33,407 nucleotides of DNA from Bacteroidales bacterium (lineage in GTDB: Bacteria; Bacteroidota; Bacteroidia; Bacteroidales; WCHB1-69): NCBI GenBank assembly GCA_017525505.1, contig JAFXSR010000080.1, positions 1 to 33,407 on the forward strand, given 5' to 3'. Below are positions 8,246-15,623 of this stretch, piece by piece. A program made the position numbers and the translations under genes. Each line of letters starts with the position of its first letter. The stretch's first letter is position 1. A model generated the notes under the pieces. The model saw only the letters and a list, made by a program, of their open reading frames with translations. It was not told the DNA's origin and made no database searches.

Positions 8246-8764
8246 TTACTCCATCTCTGGCATCGCCTCAACTTGCGTCCAGCGTTTTGACGATTTCCGG
8301 GTGATTTTTCCTGTAAAACGGGAAAACTTCGGTTCGTTGTCGTGCAGGAAAGTAAACAAATTATCAAAACCTGACGGGAAAGTGCATTGGCCAATGTACT
8401 TAATCTGGAAACCGTTAATGCAAATGGTTATTATAGCATAGGGACTATCATCCACTCCATTACATCTGCTATATACAATGCTGTCGTTAGCACAAACACT
8501 TTGAAGCCGCTGCATTTCTTCATCAGAAAAAATAGAGGAATATTGCTCTTCGGAGATTTTGGTATGGTATATTTGAGAAGATGTAAAAACACCTCTTTTA
8601 TAATACAAATCACAATCAGGAGTTATCATGTACGTGTATTGTGACAAAGAAATGGGATATCCCTCTTGCACAATGACAGTATAACGACCAGTGTTGTTTG
8701 GCTTTTGAGCGAAAACGCATAACACCATACAACATATTAAGCATGAAAGAATGATTCGTTTCAT
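8246..8764 (-). CDS. Small secreted protein of unknown function
   Basis: 172 residues from the ATG at 8762-8764, beginning MKRIILSCLICCMVLCVFAQ, a signal peptide with probable cleavage after AQ. A longer start at 8785 is rejected because it lies inside the -7 promoter box. The mature part is soluble, with scattered Cys (NGVDDSPYAIITICINGFQIKYIGQC). I recognise no family. It heads a two-gene minus-strand unit with the DUF1186-like gene and faces a divergent gene across a shared promoter region. Confidence 0.7.
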   Translation of the reverse strand: MKRIILSCLICCMVLCVFAQKPNNTGRYTVIVQEGYPISLSQYTYMITPDCDLYYKRGVFTSSQIYHTKISEEQYSSIFSDEEMQRLQSVCANDSIVYSRCNGVDDSPYAIITICINGFQIKYIGQCTFPSGFDNLFTFLHDNEPKFSRFTGKITRKSSKRWTQVEAMPEME

Positions 8765-8782
8765 ATATCCCTGTTTTTTCAG

Positions 8783-8790
8783 CAAAAGTA
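8783..8790 (-). promoter_or_regulatory. -7 element of the minus-strand unit
   Basis: On the minus strand the bases read TACTTTTG, a match to TAnnTTTG, 18 bases before the ATG at 8764. It supports the shorter start of that gene. Confidence 0.6.
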
Positions 8791-8802
8791 CAAAATATTT
8801 TT

Positions 8803-8810
8803 TATTTTTG
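8803..8810 (+). promoter_or_regulatory. -7 element of the plus-strand gene, divergent pair
   Basis: TATTTTTG, 17 bases before ATG 8828. Only 12 bases separate it from the opposing minus-strand box, so the two promoters are back to back and must compete or be jointly controlled. Confidence 0.6.
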
Positions 8811-8827
8811 CTAAAAAATGAAACGTT

Positions 8828-9361
8828 ATGTCAAACGCACCGTTAAAGAATCTGTACAAATTCTTAATCTATTTCATCTTCCTGGCCGGAGTGATAGCGC
8901 ATTGGCTAGGCATAGGTGGGTTCCCAATTGTGCTGCGTCACTCCGCCAATACTGTTTTTCCTGCTGTACATACAAGTGAAACAGTAACCAACCCTCTTAA
9001 GGACATCGATGTAACTGATGCCAAGGCGTTTTTGATTCTCTCTTCTGATGATTGGAGCGAACGCCCGAAAGGGATGCCCGCACGGCGTGTGCTGGTTTGC
9101 ACGGATGAGGAAATGCTGAGACAACTAAAGGGTAATTTCTCGTTTGAAATCAGCGGCGGGGACATGGCCACTGTCGAGAGCGAACTCTGGGTGTATTGCC
9201 ACGATACTTTGGTACTGATGACCAACATTGACATCAACCCAAATAACATCGGCATCCAAAACGAGTTGACGGGCTGGGCAGAAGCTGTGAACAAGGAAGC
9301 ACTTTCCCTCCTCTTCGCCCGATTTAGACCTTATCACGCTCCGATTTTGTCATTACGATAA
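8828..9361 (+). CDS. Membrane-anchored protein of unknown function
   Basis: 177 residues, MSNAPLKNLYKFLIYF. A hydrophobic segment at about residues 10-30 (FLIYFIFLAGVIAHWLGIGG) suggests an N-terminal membrane anchor with the rest outside the cytoplasm. The remainder is a soluble domain with VTDAKAFLILSSDDWSE and RRVLVCTDEEML. No known domain is recognised. Another ATG at 8818 is in a different frame and gives no conserved product. The neighbour across the divergent promoter is also a small envelope protein, so a shared envelope role is possible but not shown. Confidence 0.65.
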   Translation: MSNAPLKNLYKFLIYFIFLAGVIAHWLGIGGFPIVLRHSANTVFPAVHTSETVTNPLKDIDVTDAKAFLILSSDDWSERPKGMPARRVLVCTDEEMLRQLKGNFSFEISGGDMATVESELWVYCHDTLVLMTNIDINPNNIGIQNELTGWAEAVNKEALSLLFARFRPYHAPILSLR

Positions 9362-9393
9362 GTTCGCCTGGAAACTAATATCGGATTTTTATG

Positions 9394-9401
9394 TACCTTT
9401 G
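9394..9401 (+). promoter_or_regulatory. -7 element upstream of the GNAT gene
   Basis: TACCTTTG followed by CAAC, 30 bases before ATG 9432. No good -33 box is seen. Confidence 0.55.
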
Positions 9402-9431
9402 CAACTGAAATAAAGTTTATCACCTAAAAAA

Positions 9432-9920
9432 ATGACCATGCCCACATTCACCATCCGGGCGGCGAGGGAGAACGAGGCCGCCACTGTTCTGGAATACATC
9501 AAGAAACTGGCTGAGTATGAAAAACTTGCCCACGAGGTAGAGGCCACCGAGGAAGGTCTCCACGAGGCTCTCTTCGTGCGCCACGAAGCGGAAGTAGTAT
9601 TTGGGGAGGAAGATGGCAAAATCGTCGGCTTCGCCCTCTATTTCCATAACTTCTCCACTTTTGTGGGACGAAAAGGTCTTTATCTGGAAGATCTCTTCGT
9701 GCTGCCAGAGAAGCGAGGCCTCGGCTACGGAAAAGCCCTGCTGCAACATTTGGCCAAGCTGGCACTGGAGCGCCACTGCGGCCGCATGGAATGGGTTTGC
9801 CTCGACTGGAACCAGCCTTCCATCGACTTTTACAAAAGCATCGGCGCCGTTCCCATGGAGGATTGGACTATCTATCGCCTCACCGAAGATAAACTGAAAG
9901 AGTTTGCAGGAATAGTTTAA
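9432..9920 (+). CDS. GNAT family N-acetyltransferase (diamine/thialysine acetyltransferase type)
   Basis: 162 residues. The start is ATG 9432 or ATG 9438 (MPTFTIRAARE). The N-terminal pattern IRAARENEAATVLEYIKKLAEYEKL and ATEEGLHEALF is that of the spermidine/spermine acetyltransferase-like branch of GNAT enzymes. The acetyl-CoA site follows: LYLEDLFVLPEKRGLGYGKALL, split as LEDLFVLPEKRGLGYGK, near residues 77-100. Then come the conserved LDWNQPSIDFYKSIGA and a C-terminal strand. The family moves an acetyl group from acetyl-CoA to an amine in the cytoplasm. The actual substrate cannot be read from the sequence. Two palindromic elements lie between it and the convergent bcp gene. Confidence 0.88.
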   Translation: MTMPTFTIRAARENEAATVLEYIKKLAEYEKLAHEVEATEEGLHEALFVRHEAEVVFGEEDGKIVGFALYFHNFSTFVGRKGLYLEDLFVLPEKRGLGYGKALLQHLAKLALERHCGRMEWVCLDWNQPSIDFYKSIGAVPMEDWTIYRLTEDKLKEFAGIV

Positions 9921-9928
9921 CACAGTCT

Positions 9929-9956
9929 GTAGAGACATGCCATGACGCATCTCTAC
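9929..9956. repeat. 28-bp imperfect palindrome between convergent genes
   Basis: Begins GTAGAGACATGCC and ends GCATCTCTAC. The arms pair with several mismatches. It starts 9 bases after the GNAT stop codon and is the most worn member of the family at 213, 6736 and 24503. Confidence 0.65.
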
Positions 9957-9974
9957 ATTGCCAGAAATATTTTA

Positions 9975-9997
9975 GAGACGGGGAGCAACCCCGTCTC
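9975..9997. terminator. Strong hairpin between GNAT and bcp
   Basis: GAGACGGGG (9975-9983), loop AGCAA, CCCCGTCTC (9989-9997): nine perfect base pairs. It lies between two convergent genes. No long T run follows on either side, so it may be a repeat-derived bidirectional end or an RNA-stability element. Confidence 0.5.
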
Positions 9998-10053
9998 CAC
10001 ATTCCCTATAAAAACAAGGTGTATCTATACTTTTCCGACGAAGTGTCGTGTCT

Positions 10054-10500
10054 TTATTTCAACAGCTGCGCTGTGTGGTTTTTGGTATCGACCTTGCCGA
10101 TGGCGTCGATGATAACGCCTTGCTCATCAATGACGTAGGTGGTACGCAGCGTGCCTTCAGTCACTTTGCCGTACAGCTTTTTCTCGCCCCAGGCCTCGTA
10201 GGCTTTCAGGATGGTGAGGTCAGTGTCGGCGATAAGATGGAAAGGCAACTCATATTTGGCAATAAACTTCTGATGTGAGGCGGCAGAGTCTCTGCTTACA
10301 CCCAACACCTCATAGCCCATGGCGAGGAAGCGATGGTAGTTGTCTCGCAGGTCGCAGGCCTCGGCGGTGCAACCCGGTGTACTATCCTTGGGGTAGAAAT
10401 AAAGCACTAATTTCTTTCCGGCAAAATCCTTCAGTGAAACGGTCTTTCCATTTTCGTCAGCACCCTCAAAATAAGGGGCTTTGGTTCCTATTTGTAGCAT
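10054..10500 (-). CDS. bcp: Thiol peroxidase, Bcp/PrxQ-type peroxiredoxin
   Basis: 148 residues, cytoplasmic. The active-site segment is FYPKDSTPGCTAEACDLRDN, with peroxidatic Cys44 and a likely resolving Cys49, as in the alpha-helical CxxxxC Bcp/PrxQ enzymes. Further family features are the start IGTKAPYFEGADENGKTV, GVSRDSAASHQKFIAKY and the conserved Arg in TLRTTYVIDEQG. The enzyme reduces hydrogen peroxide and organic peroxides using thioredoxin. The length is typical. It has its own promoter, back to back with that of the acyltransferase gene. Confidence 0.95.
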   Translation of the reverse strand: MLQIGTKAPYFEGADENGKTVSLKDFAGKKLVLYFYPKDSTPGCTAEACDLRDNYHRFLAMGYEVLGVSRDSAASHQKFIAKYELPFHLIADTDLTILKAYEAWGEKKLYGKVTEGTLRTTYVIDEQGVIIDAIGKVDTKNHTAQLLK

Positions 10501-10525
10501 TTTTCTGTTTTTTTATTTTTATTGG

Positions 10526-10533
10526 CAAAGATA
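10526..10533 (-). promoter_or_regulatory. -7 element of bcp
   Basis: Minus strand TATCTTTG, 25 bases before the bcp ATG at 10500. It is a full match to the Bacteroidetes -7 consensus. Confidence 0.65.
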
Positions 10534-10554
10534 GCATTTTTTCAGGAAATGTCG

Positions 10555-10562
10555 TATTTTTG
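10555..10562 (+). promoter_or_regulatory. -7 element of the acyltransferase gene
   Basis: TATTTTTG followed by CATTC, 93 bases before ATG 10656. Its position supports the short start and rejects the long upstream open frame that runs through bcp in antisense. Confidence 0.55.
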
Positions 10563-10655
10563 CATTCTAAATTATCAGGATTTCCGAAATGGCTCATTTT
10601 ACAACACCCTTGTTTTGTTGTGCGGCATCCTGATCAACATCACAAACAGAATAAA

Positions 10656-11690
10656 ATGACTCCTGACATACCAAAAGAAACACAACGAATCGCATATTTG
10701 GACATCCTCCGCATTTTGGCGACCTTCGGTGTGGTGTTTCTCCATGTCTCCTGCAGAGAGTATTACTCCGCCTTCATTTCCTTCGATTGGTATCTTGCCG
10801 CCTTCAATGGCAGTCTGGTACGCTGGTCCGTCCCCGTTTTCGTGATGATCAGCGGAGCCCTTTTCCTAAACCCTGCAAAAGACATTCCCACCAAAGACAT
10901 TCTAAGCCGAAAAATTCCAAGATTACTGTTGGCATACGTTTTCTGGTGGCTGGTATATTCTGTTATCATGTCATCCTGCAGTCTGCTCTTTGGAGACGCC
11001 ATCGGACTCCCCTTCAGCTACGAATTTCTCATGCCCCGCTTTCACCTGTGGTTTCTTCCTATGCTCATGGGAATTTATTTGCTCATCCCTTTTCTCCGCA
11101 AAATTGCCGCCGACGAAAAACTTCTCCGCTTTGCCCTTGTCCTCTGGATTGTCTATCTTACCGGTAGTTTTTTCATGGTAATAGAAATCCCTCAAATCAC
11201 ACCTCTTTTTGACATGAACATCATTGTGGGGCATACGGGTTATTTTCTGCTGGGTTATTATCTTTCAAAAGTATCCATTAGCACCAAACAACTGAAAATC
11301 ATATACTTGCTGGGCATTATTGGATTTATTTTAACTGTTGCGGGCAATATTATTCTTTCCATTCACGATGGCGATAGTAATGACATGTTTCTTAATACCT
11401 TGAGCATATTTGTGGTTTTGATGGCGGCCGCACTTTTTGTCTTCATAAAGGAAATCACCCCTGAAATTGAAAGCAAAACGGCAAAATTTGTGGCATACGT
11501 CCGACAAGATTTGTTTGGCATTTATCTCACCCACGCCCTCTGGCTGACAGTGCTGAACAGGGCTGTCATCCGTAACTTATGCAATCAAGCCATCACTATC
11601 CCGTTGATTGCCATTGCAGTATTTGTGCTAAGCCTGTACACCACCAAACTCATCAGAAAGATTCCCTTCTTGAAAAAATTTGTAGAATGA
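10656..11690 (+). CDS. Acyltransferase family 3 membrane protein (WecH/OatA-like)
   Basis: 344 residues from ATG 10656 (MTPDIPKETQRIAYLDILRI). The frame is open further upstream, but that part overlaps bcp and precedes the promoter. About ten hydrophobic segments span the protein. The family signature is at the start: RIAYLDILRILATFGVVFLHVS with the conserved His in the first membrane helix, and SVPVFVMISGALFLNP. It ends in a basic tail KLIRKIPFLKKFVE. These enzymes transfer acyl groups, usually acetyl, to surface sugars or lipids at the inner membrane. The substrate is unknown, and no polysaccharide genes lie beside it. It is probably a single-gene unit. Confidence 0.88.
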   Translation: MTPDIPKETQRIAYLDILRILATFGVVFLHVSCREYYSAFISFDWYLAAFNGSLVRWSVPVFVMISGALFLNPAKDIPTKDILSRKIPRLLLAYVFWWLVYSVIMSSCSLLFGDAIGLPFSYEFLMPRFHLWFLPMLMGIYLLIPFLRKIAADEKLLRFALVLWIVYLTGSFFMVIEIPQITPLFDMNIIVGHTGYFLLGYYLSKVSISTKQLKIIYLLGIIGFILTVAGNIILSIHDGDSNDMFLNTLSIFVVLMAAALFVFIKEITPEIESKTAKFVAYVRQDLFGIYLTHALWLTVLNRAVIRNLCNQAITIPLIAIAVFVLSLYTTKLIRKIPFLKKFVE

Positions 11691-11725
11691 TGCATATAGG
11701 CAAAACGACTGAAATAGAAAATTTG

Positions 11726-11733
11726 TATCTTTG
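11726..11733 (+). promoter_or_regulatory. -7 element of the S46 peptidase gene
   Basis: TATCTTTG, 21 bases before ATG 11755. It excludes a longer reading from a TTG at 11731, which lies inside the box. Confidence 0.65.
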
Positions 11734-11754
11734 TACCATCAAATTTATACTATA

Positions 11755-13899
11755 ATGATAAAGAAAATCAACTGTTTAATCATCTTAGCGATGATGTTTG
11801 TTTTTGGGGCCCGCGCCGACGAAGGCATGTGGCTGCCCTACTCTATTAACGGTCAGAACCTGGCCGACATGCAACGACTCGGCTGTAAGCTGACCGCTGA
11901 ACAAATCTTCAGCTTCAACCAGCCCAGCTTGAAAGACGCTATCGTACAGTTCGGTGGCGGCTGCACCGGCGAGCTTATTTCTCCCGAAGGGCTGCTGCTC
12001 ACCAACCACCACTGCGGCCTTTCGTACGTGCAAACCCACGCTTCTGTGGAACATGACTATCTTAAGGACGGTTTCTGGGCCAGAAGCAAGGACCAGGAGC
12101 TTCCCAACGAAGGTCTGACTGTATCGTTTTTGAGTTTTATTGAAGATGTGACGGAACTGGTGTTGAAAGGTGTTACCGACAACATGTCAGAAGAGGCCCG
12201 TGCGGAGAAAATCGATGCCAACCGCAAACAGCTGACCAAAGAACGTAAGGGGGACAAGGATGTGAAAGTGGAAATCATACCTTTCTATCATGGTAACCAG
12301 TACATTCTATTTGTGTATAATGTATATAAAGATGTCCGTTTGGTGGCTTGTCCGCCCTGGGGTATTGGCAAATTCGGCGCCGACACCGACAACTGGACCT
12401 GGCCGCGCCACAAGGGCGACTTCTGCATCTTCCGCGTCTATACCGCCCCCGACGGCTCACCAGCGGAATACAGCAAGAAAAATGTTCCCATGAAGTCCAA
12501 ACACTTCTTGCCTATTTCATTAAAAGGCGTACAACCGGGTGATTACACCATGATTTTGGGTTATCCGGGCTCCACCGACCGCTATTCCGCCTCAGGATCA
12601 GTAAAAAATGTTATCGACCTGGAAGGTCCCGCCATTGTGGATTGCCGTACCACCAAGCTGGAGCAATATCGCAAACACATGGATGCCGACCCCGCCGTGT
12701 TCATCCAATACGCTTCCAAACAGGCCAGCGTAAGCAACTACTGGAAATACTACATCGGTCAGGTCAAACAGCTGAAACGTAACAAAGTGTATGAAAAACG
12801 CTTGGAACAGGAAAAAGCTTTCCGCCAATGGGCTGCCCAGGACAAAAACCGCAATGCGAAATACGCAGGCATTTTCGACGAAATGGACAACTATTGGGAT
12901 CATCAGTCCAAATACACCAAAGCTTTGATTTATCACCGTGAAGCCGGATGGCGCGGTGGTGAGGCCGTGACTTTCGCTCTGAGATTCAGAGCAGTAAACA
13001 ATGCTTTCAGCGACAAATCGGTCTCGAAAGATGATATTAAAGCATACGTCAAAAGGATGAAAGGCTCTGTCCAGGACTTTTTCAAGGATTATGACCAGGC
13101 ATTGGACCGTGATGTGACCATCGCTTTGTTGAACCTTTTCTACAAGGATGTCAACCCCTCACAACTTCCCGCCACCATCAAAAAGGTGGGTGACAAGACA
13201 GGTGGAGATTTCACCGCATTTGTGGATAACGCTTTCGCCAAATCCATTTTTGTGGACGCCGACAAATTATACGCTTGGATCGACAATCCGAAACCCCTTT
13301 CAAAAGACCCCATTTATGCATTGATGTATGACATTCTGCAATCGTACTGGAATTTAAGTGACGAAGCGGAAAAGGTGAACTGCAGCCGTGCCGACCGACT
13401 CTACATGGAGGGTCTGATGGAAATGCAAAAAGACCGCAACTTCTATCCCGACGCCAACTTCACCATGCGCCTCACCTACGGCAGCGTGCAGGACTGCAAG
13501 CCGGCAGACGGTGTCACCTATAACTACATCACCACTTTGGACGGTGTAATGGCCAAGTACGTACCCGGCAACTGGGAATTTGACGTGCCACAAGACCTCA
13601 TCAAACTGTGGGAAAGCCATGACTACGGCCGTTATGCCAACGAAAATGGCGATTTGGTGGTCAATTTCATCACCACCAACGACATCACCGGCGGCAACTC
13701 CGGCAGTCCAGTTATCGATGCTCAAGGCAACCTCATCGGCTTGGCTTTCGATGGCAACTGGGAAGCCATGAGCGGCGACATCTCCTTCGAAAACGAAGTA
13801 CAGCGCACCATCTGCATGGACATGCGTTACCTGCTGTTTATCATCGACAAGATGGCCAACGCCCAAAACCTGATGCAAGAATTGAAAATTGTTGATTGA
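11755..13899 (+). CDS. S46 family dipeptidyl-peptidase, DPP7-like
   Basis: 714 residues with a signal peptide (MIKKINCLIILAMMFVFG, cleavage near ARADEG). S46 is a chymotrypsin-fold serine family that removes dipeptides from peptide N-termini in the periplasm of Bacteroidetes. The triad is visible: His in LLTNHHCG (85-86), Asp in DTDNW (210-212), and Ser649 in GGNSGSPV. Other family marks are DEGMWLPYSI and WPRHKGDFCIFRVY. In Porphyromonas DPP11 the residue 18 positions after the catalytic Ser is Arg and fixes preference for Asp/Glu at P1; in DPP7 it is Gly. Here it is Gly667 (LAFDGNWEAM), so hydrophobic P1 preference is expected. This rests on spacing, not an alignment. The gene stands alone, with promoter and terminator close by. 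Confidence 0.95.
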   Translation: MIKKINCLIILAMMFVFGARADEGMWLPYSINGQNLADMQRLGCKLTAEQIFSFNQPSLKDAIVQFGGGCTGELISPEGLLLTNHHCGLSYVQTHASVEHDYLKDGFWARSKDQELPNEGLTVSFLSFIEDVTELVLKGVTDNMSEEARAEKIDANRKQLTKERKGDKDVKVEIIPFYHGNQYILFVYNVYKDVRLVACPPWGIGKFGADTDNWTWPRHKGDFCIFRVYTAPDGSPAEYSKKNVPMKSKHFLPISLKGVQPGDYTMILGYPGSTDRYSASGSVKNVIDLEGPAIVDCRTTKLEQYRKHMDADPAVFIQYASKQASVSNYWKYYIGQVKQLKRNKVYEKRLEQEKAFRQWAAQDKNRNAKYAGIFDEMDNYWDHQSKYTKALIYHREAGWRGGEAVTFALRFRAVNNAFSDKSVSKDDIKAYVKRMKGSVQDFFKDYDQALDRDVTIALLNLFYKDVNPSQLPATIKKVGDKTGGDFTAFVDNAFAKSIFVDADKLYAWIDNPKPLSKDPIYALMYDILQSYWNLSDEAEKVNCSRADRLYMEGLMEMQKDRNFYPDANFTMRLTYGSVQDCKPADGVTYNYITTLDGVMAKYVPGNWEFDVPQDLIKLWESHDYGRYANENGDLVVNFITTNDITGGNSGSPVIDAQGNLIGLAFDGNWEAMSGDISFENEVQRTICMDMRYLLFIIDKMANAQNLMQELKIVD

Positions 13900-13940
13900 C
13901 AATAGTCTATCAACATCCTAGCCTTTTCAAAAGACAAAAA

Positions 13941-13975
13941 GAAAACGCCTCGGTTGACGAGGCGTTTTCCTTTTG
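13941..13975. terminator. Bidirectional terminator between S46 peptidase and beta-barrel gene
   Basis: GAAAACGCCTC (13941-13951) pairs with GAGGCGTTTTC (13959-13969) around a 7-base loop. A-rich sequence stands on the left and CCTTTTGTT on the right, so it can work for both convergent transcripts. Confidence 0.85.
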
Positions 13976-13992
13976 TTCCTTGGTATATGAGA

Positions 13993-14559
13993 TTAATGGA
14001 GAGTATATCTCAGACCCACACACACTGCCCAGTCAAAATAGCTGACTGCCTCGTGCTCTCTGAACAACAAGCCATAACCAGGTCTGAAATCTGCCTGCAA
14101 GGTCAAAGGAATACTAAACTTGTATTCAATACCACCAATAGCATTGATACCAAATTTGCCATACGAAGTAGTGTATCGAAGACCATAATCATAACCGCGG
14201 TTGAAAAACCAAGAATAACCCAAACTGAGACCTCCACCAACTAACCAATGCAAACCTTTTGATCCAACATGGGCCTCATACATGAAATTAGGGTTCGCCT
14301 CAATAGTCATCGGACTGATATGGCCGTGGTAATCCTCATGCTCAGAGTTATACCATACGTCACTTGTTGCCGGACTGGTTGTCCACTTGAACCCGGCATC
14401 CACGCTTAAAGCCAAATTGTCAGTCAAGAATGTTTTGTAAGAAAAACTTTCCATAGTACCCAGGGTAGCGCCAATACTATGACGGTATGGTGCCTGAGCG
14501 TTCACTGTCAATGTCAAACCAAAGACAAATGCCAATAAAATCAAAAAATTCTTTTTCAT
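13993..14559 (-). CDS. Small outer-membrane beta-barrel-like protein, tandem paralogue B
   Basis: 188 residues with a signal peptide (MKKNFLILLAFVFGLTLTVNAQ). The mature part alternates short amphipathic strands rich in Gly, Tyr and Phe: SFSYKTFLTDNLALSVDAGFKW, LHWLVGGGLSLGYSW, FGINAIGGIEYKF, RPGYGLLF, and a last strand FDWAVCVGLRYTLH. This is the pattern of small eight-strand outer-membrane barrels. The function is unknown. It is a close paralogue of the protein at 14636, with the same start after the signal peptide (APYRH..IGATLGTMES) and the same strand order; they differ mainly in loops such as SDVWYNSEHEDYHG. No -7 box is seen between the two genes, so they are probably cotranscribed. 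Confidence 0.82.
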   Translation of the reverse strand: MKKNFLILLAFVFGLTLTVNAQAPYRHSIGATLGTMESFSYKTFLTDNLALSVDAGFKWTTSPATSDVWYNSEHEDYHGHISPMTIEANPNFMYEAHVGSKGLHWLVGGGLSLGYSWFFNRGYDYGLRYTTSYGKFGINAIGGIEYKFSIPLTLQADFRPGYGLLFREHEAVSYFDWAVCVGLRYTLH

Positions 14560-14635
14560 AATACTAATTTTGTTTGATTAATTATAATAATTCAAAATTT
14601 ATTTTCCCTTGTATTCACTGAAAGTGCAATGCCTC

Positions 14636-15199
14636 TTAATGGAACGTATATCTTACACCAACACACACTGCCCAGTCGAAATAATGAACAGCTCCATTTT
14701 TGTTGAACAACATACCATAACCCGGCCTGAAATCGCCCTGCAAAGTCAAAGGAATATTGAACTTGTACTCAACACCACCGATGGCATTGATGCCGAATTT
14801 TCCGTACGAGAATCTGTAACCATAGGAATAATGGGAATCATACGTGTACAAACTATGCCATGCGTAGCCCAGACTGATACCACCTCCAACTAACCAATGC
14901 AGACCTTTTGGACCCACGGCTGCCTCATACATTAAATTGGGATTGGCTTCAATAGTCATTGGACTTACGTGATATTTCCACGTATAAGAACCATTTTCAA
15001 CAAAAGTGGCGGGACCGGTCGTCCATTTGAAACCAGCATCCACACTCAAGGCTAAGTTTTCAGTCAAAAAAGTCTTGTAAGAAAAAGACTCCATAGTCCC
15101 CAAGGTAGCGCCAATTCCATGACGATATGGTGCTTGAGCGTTCACTGTCAGCATCATACCCATCACTAAACTCAATAAAATCACACTGATCCTTTTCAT
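14636..15199 (-). CDS. Small outer-membrane beta-barrel-like protein, tandem paralogue A
   Basis: 187 residues with a signal peptide (MKRISVILLSLVMGMMLTVNAQ). It has the same architecture as its downstream neighbour: GATLGTMESFSYKTFLTENL, LHWLVGGGISLGYAW, FGINAIGGVEYKF, RPGYGMLF and a final VCVGVRYTFH ending in an aromatic-rich strand, as needed for outer-membrane insertion. Loops differ from the paralogue (FVENGSYTWKYH and HSLYTYDSHYSYGY), where binding or immune recognition would lie. It is the first gene of the pair and has the promoter. The function is unknown; a porin, adhesin or structural role cannot be distinguished. Confidence 0.82.
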   Translation of the reverse strand: MKRISVILLSLVMGMMLTVNAQAPYRHGIGATLGTMESFSYKTFLTENLALSVDAGFKWTTGPATFVENGSYTWKYHVSPMTIEANPNLMYEAAVGPKGLHWLVGGGISLGYAWHSLYTYDSHYSYGYRFSYGKFGINAIGGVEYKFNIPLTLQGDFRPGYGMLFNKNGAVHYFDWAVCVGVRYTFH

Positions 15200-15232
15200 A
15201 ACTTTAATTTTTTTAACGTTTTAATCATTTTG

Positions 15233-15240
15233 CAAATTTA
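15233..15240 (-). promoter_or_regulatory. -7 element of the beta-barrel gene pair
   Basis: Minus strand TAAATTTG, 33 bases before the ATG at 15199. It matches TAnnTTTG and is the only candidate upstream of the pair. Confidence 0.5.
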
Positions 15241-15310
15241 GATTTTTTAACATTCTGTACATATTCTTTGTTGAAAAAATTATTCACATATATAAGTTGA
15301 ATATTTTTCG

Positions 15311-15318
15311 TATTTTTG
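15311..15318 (+). promoter_or_regulatory. -7 element driving the cobalamin riboswitch transcript
   Basis: TATTTTTG, directly before the riboswitch. Transcription would start near 15325 and give a leader of about 300 bases before the receptor gene. Confidence 0.65.
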
Positions 15319-15327
15319 CCACGGCTA

Positions 15328-15510
15328 TTTGATGAGGATTTTCCACTGCGGAAATCCGTGAGGGAAACAGGTGCAAATCCTGTACAGCTCCCGCTGCTGT
15401 GAGTTTCATCAACCCTTTTTGACAAAGGTCACTGTCGGCTCCAAAAACTGACGGGAAGACGTCAAAAAAAGGGAAACAAGTCAGAAAACCTGTCAGATAG
15501 TCCAGGTTGT
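15328..15510 (+). promoter_or_regulatory. Cobalamin (B12) riboswitch
   Basis: The core is clear: GAGGGAA and GGTGCAAATCC (15360-15380), then CCCGCTGCTGTGAG (15390-15403), a variable stretch with GACGGGAAGACGTC, and the B12 box AAGTCAGAAAACCTGTCAG (15478-15496). The order and spacing match the cobalamin riboswitch class. It binds adenosylcobalamin or a related corrinoid and lowers expression of the downstream gene when the vitamin is abundant. A small hairpin, CTCC-GACA-GGAG at 15541-15552, could be part of the expression platform. The downstream gene is a TonB-dependent receptor, which fits B12 uptake. Confidence 0.93.
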
Positions 15511-15623
15511 GAACACCTCGGGATGCAGGTACAAGCAACGCTCCGACAGGAGATTGCCCATACTATATTCATTCCGAACAAGTTGTAATAAAAGAGTCTT
15601 TCAGACTGCGAATAGATAAAGTA

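Noticed and set aside
10275..10655. Long N-terminal extension of the acyltransferase
   Set aside because: It lies antisense to bcp and upstream of the promoter box; family homology starts at ATG 10656.
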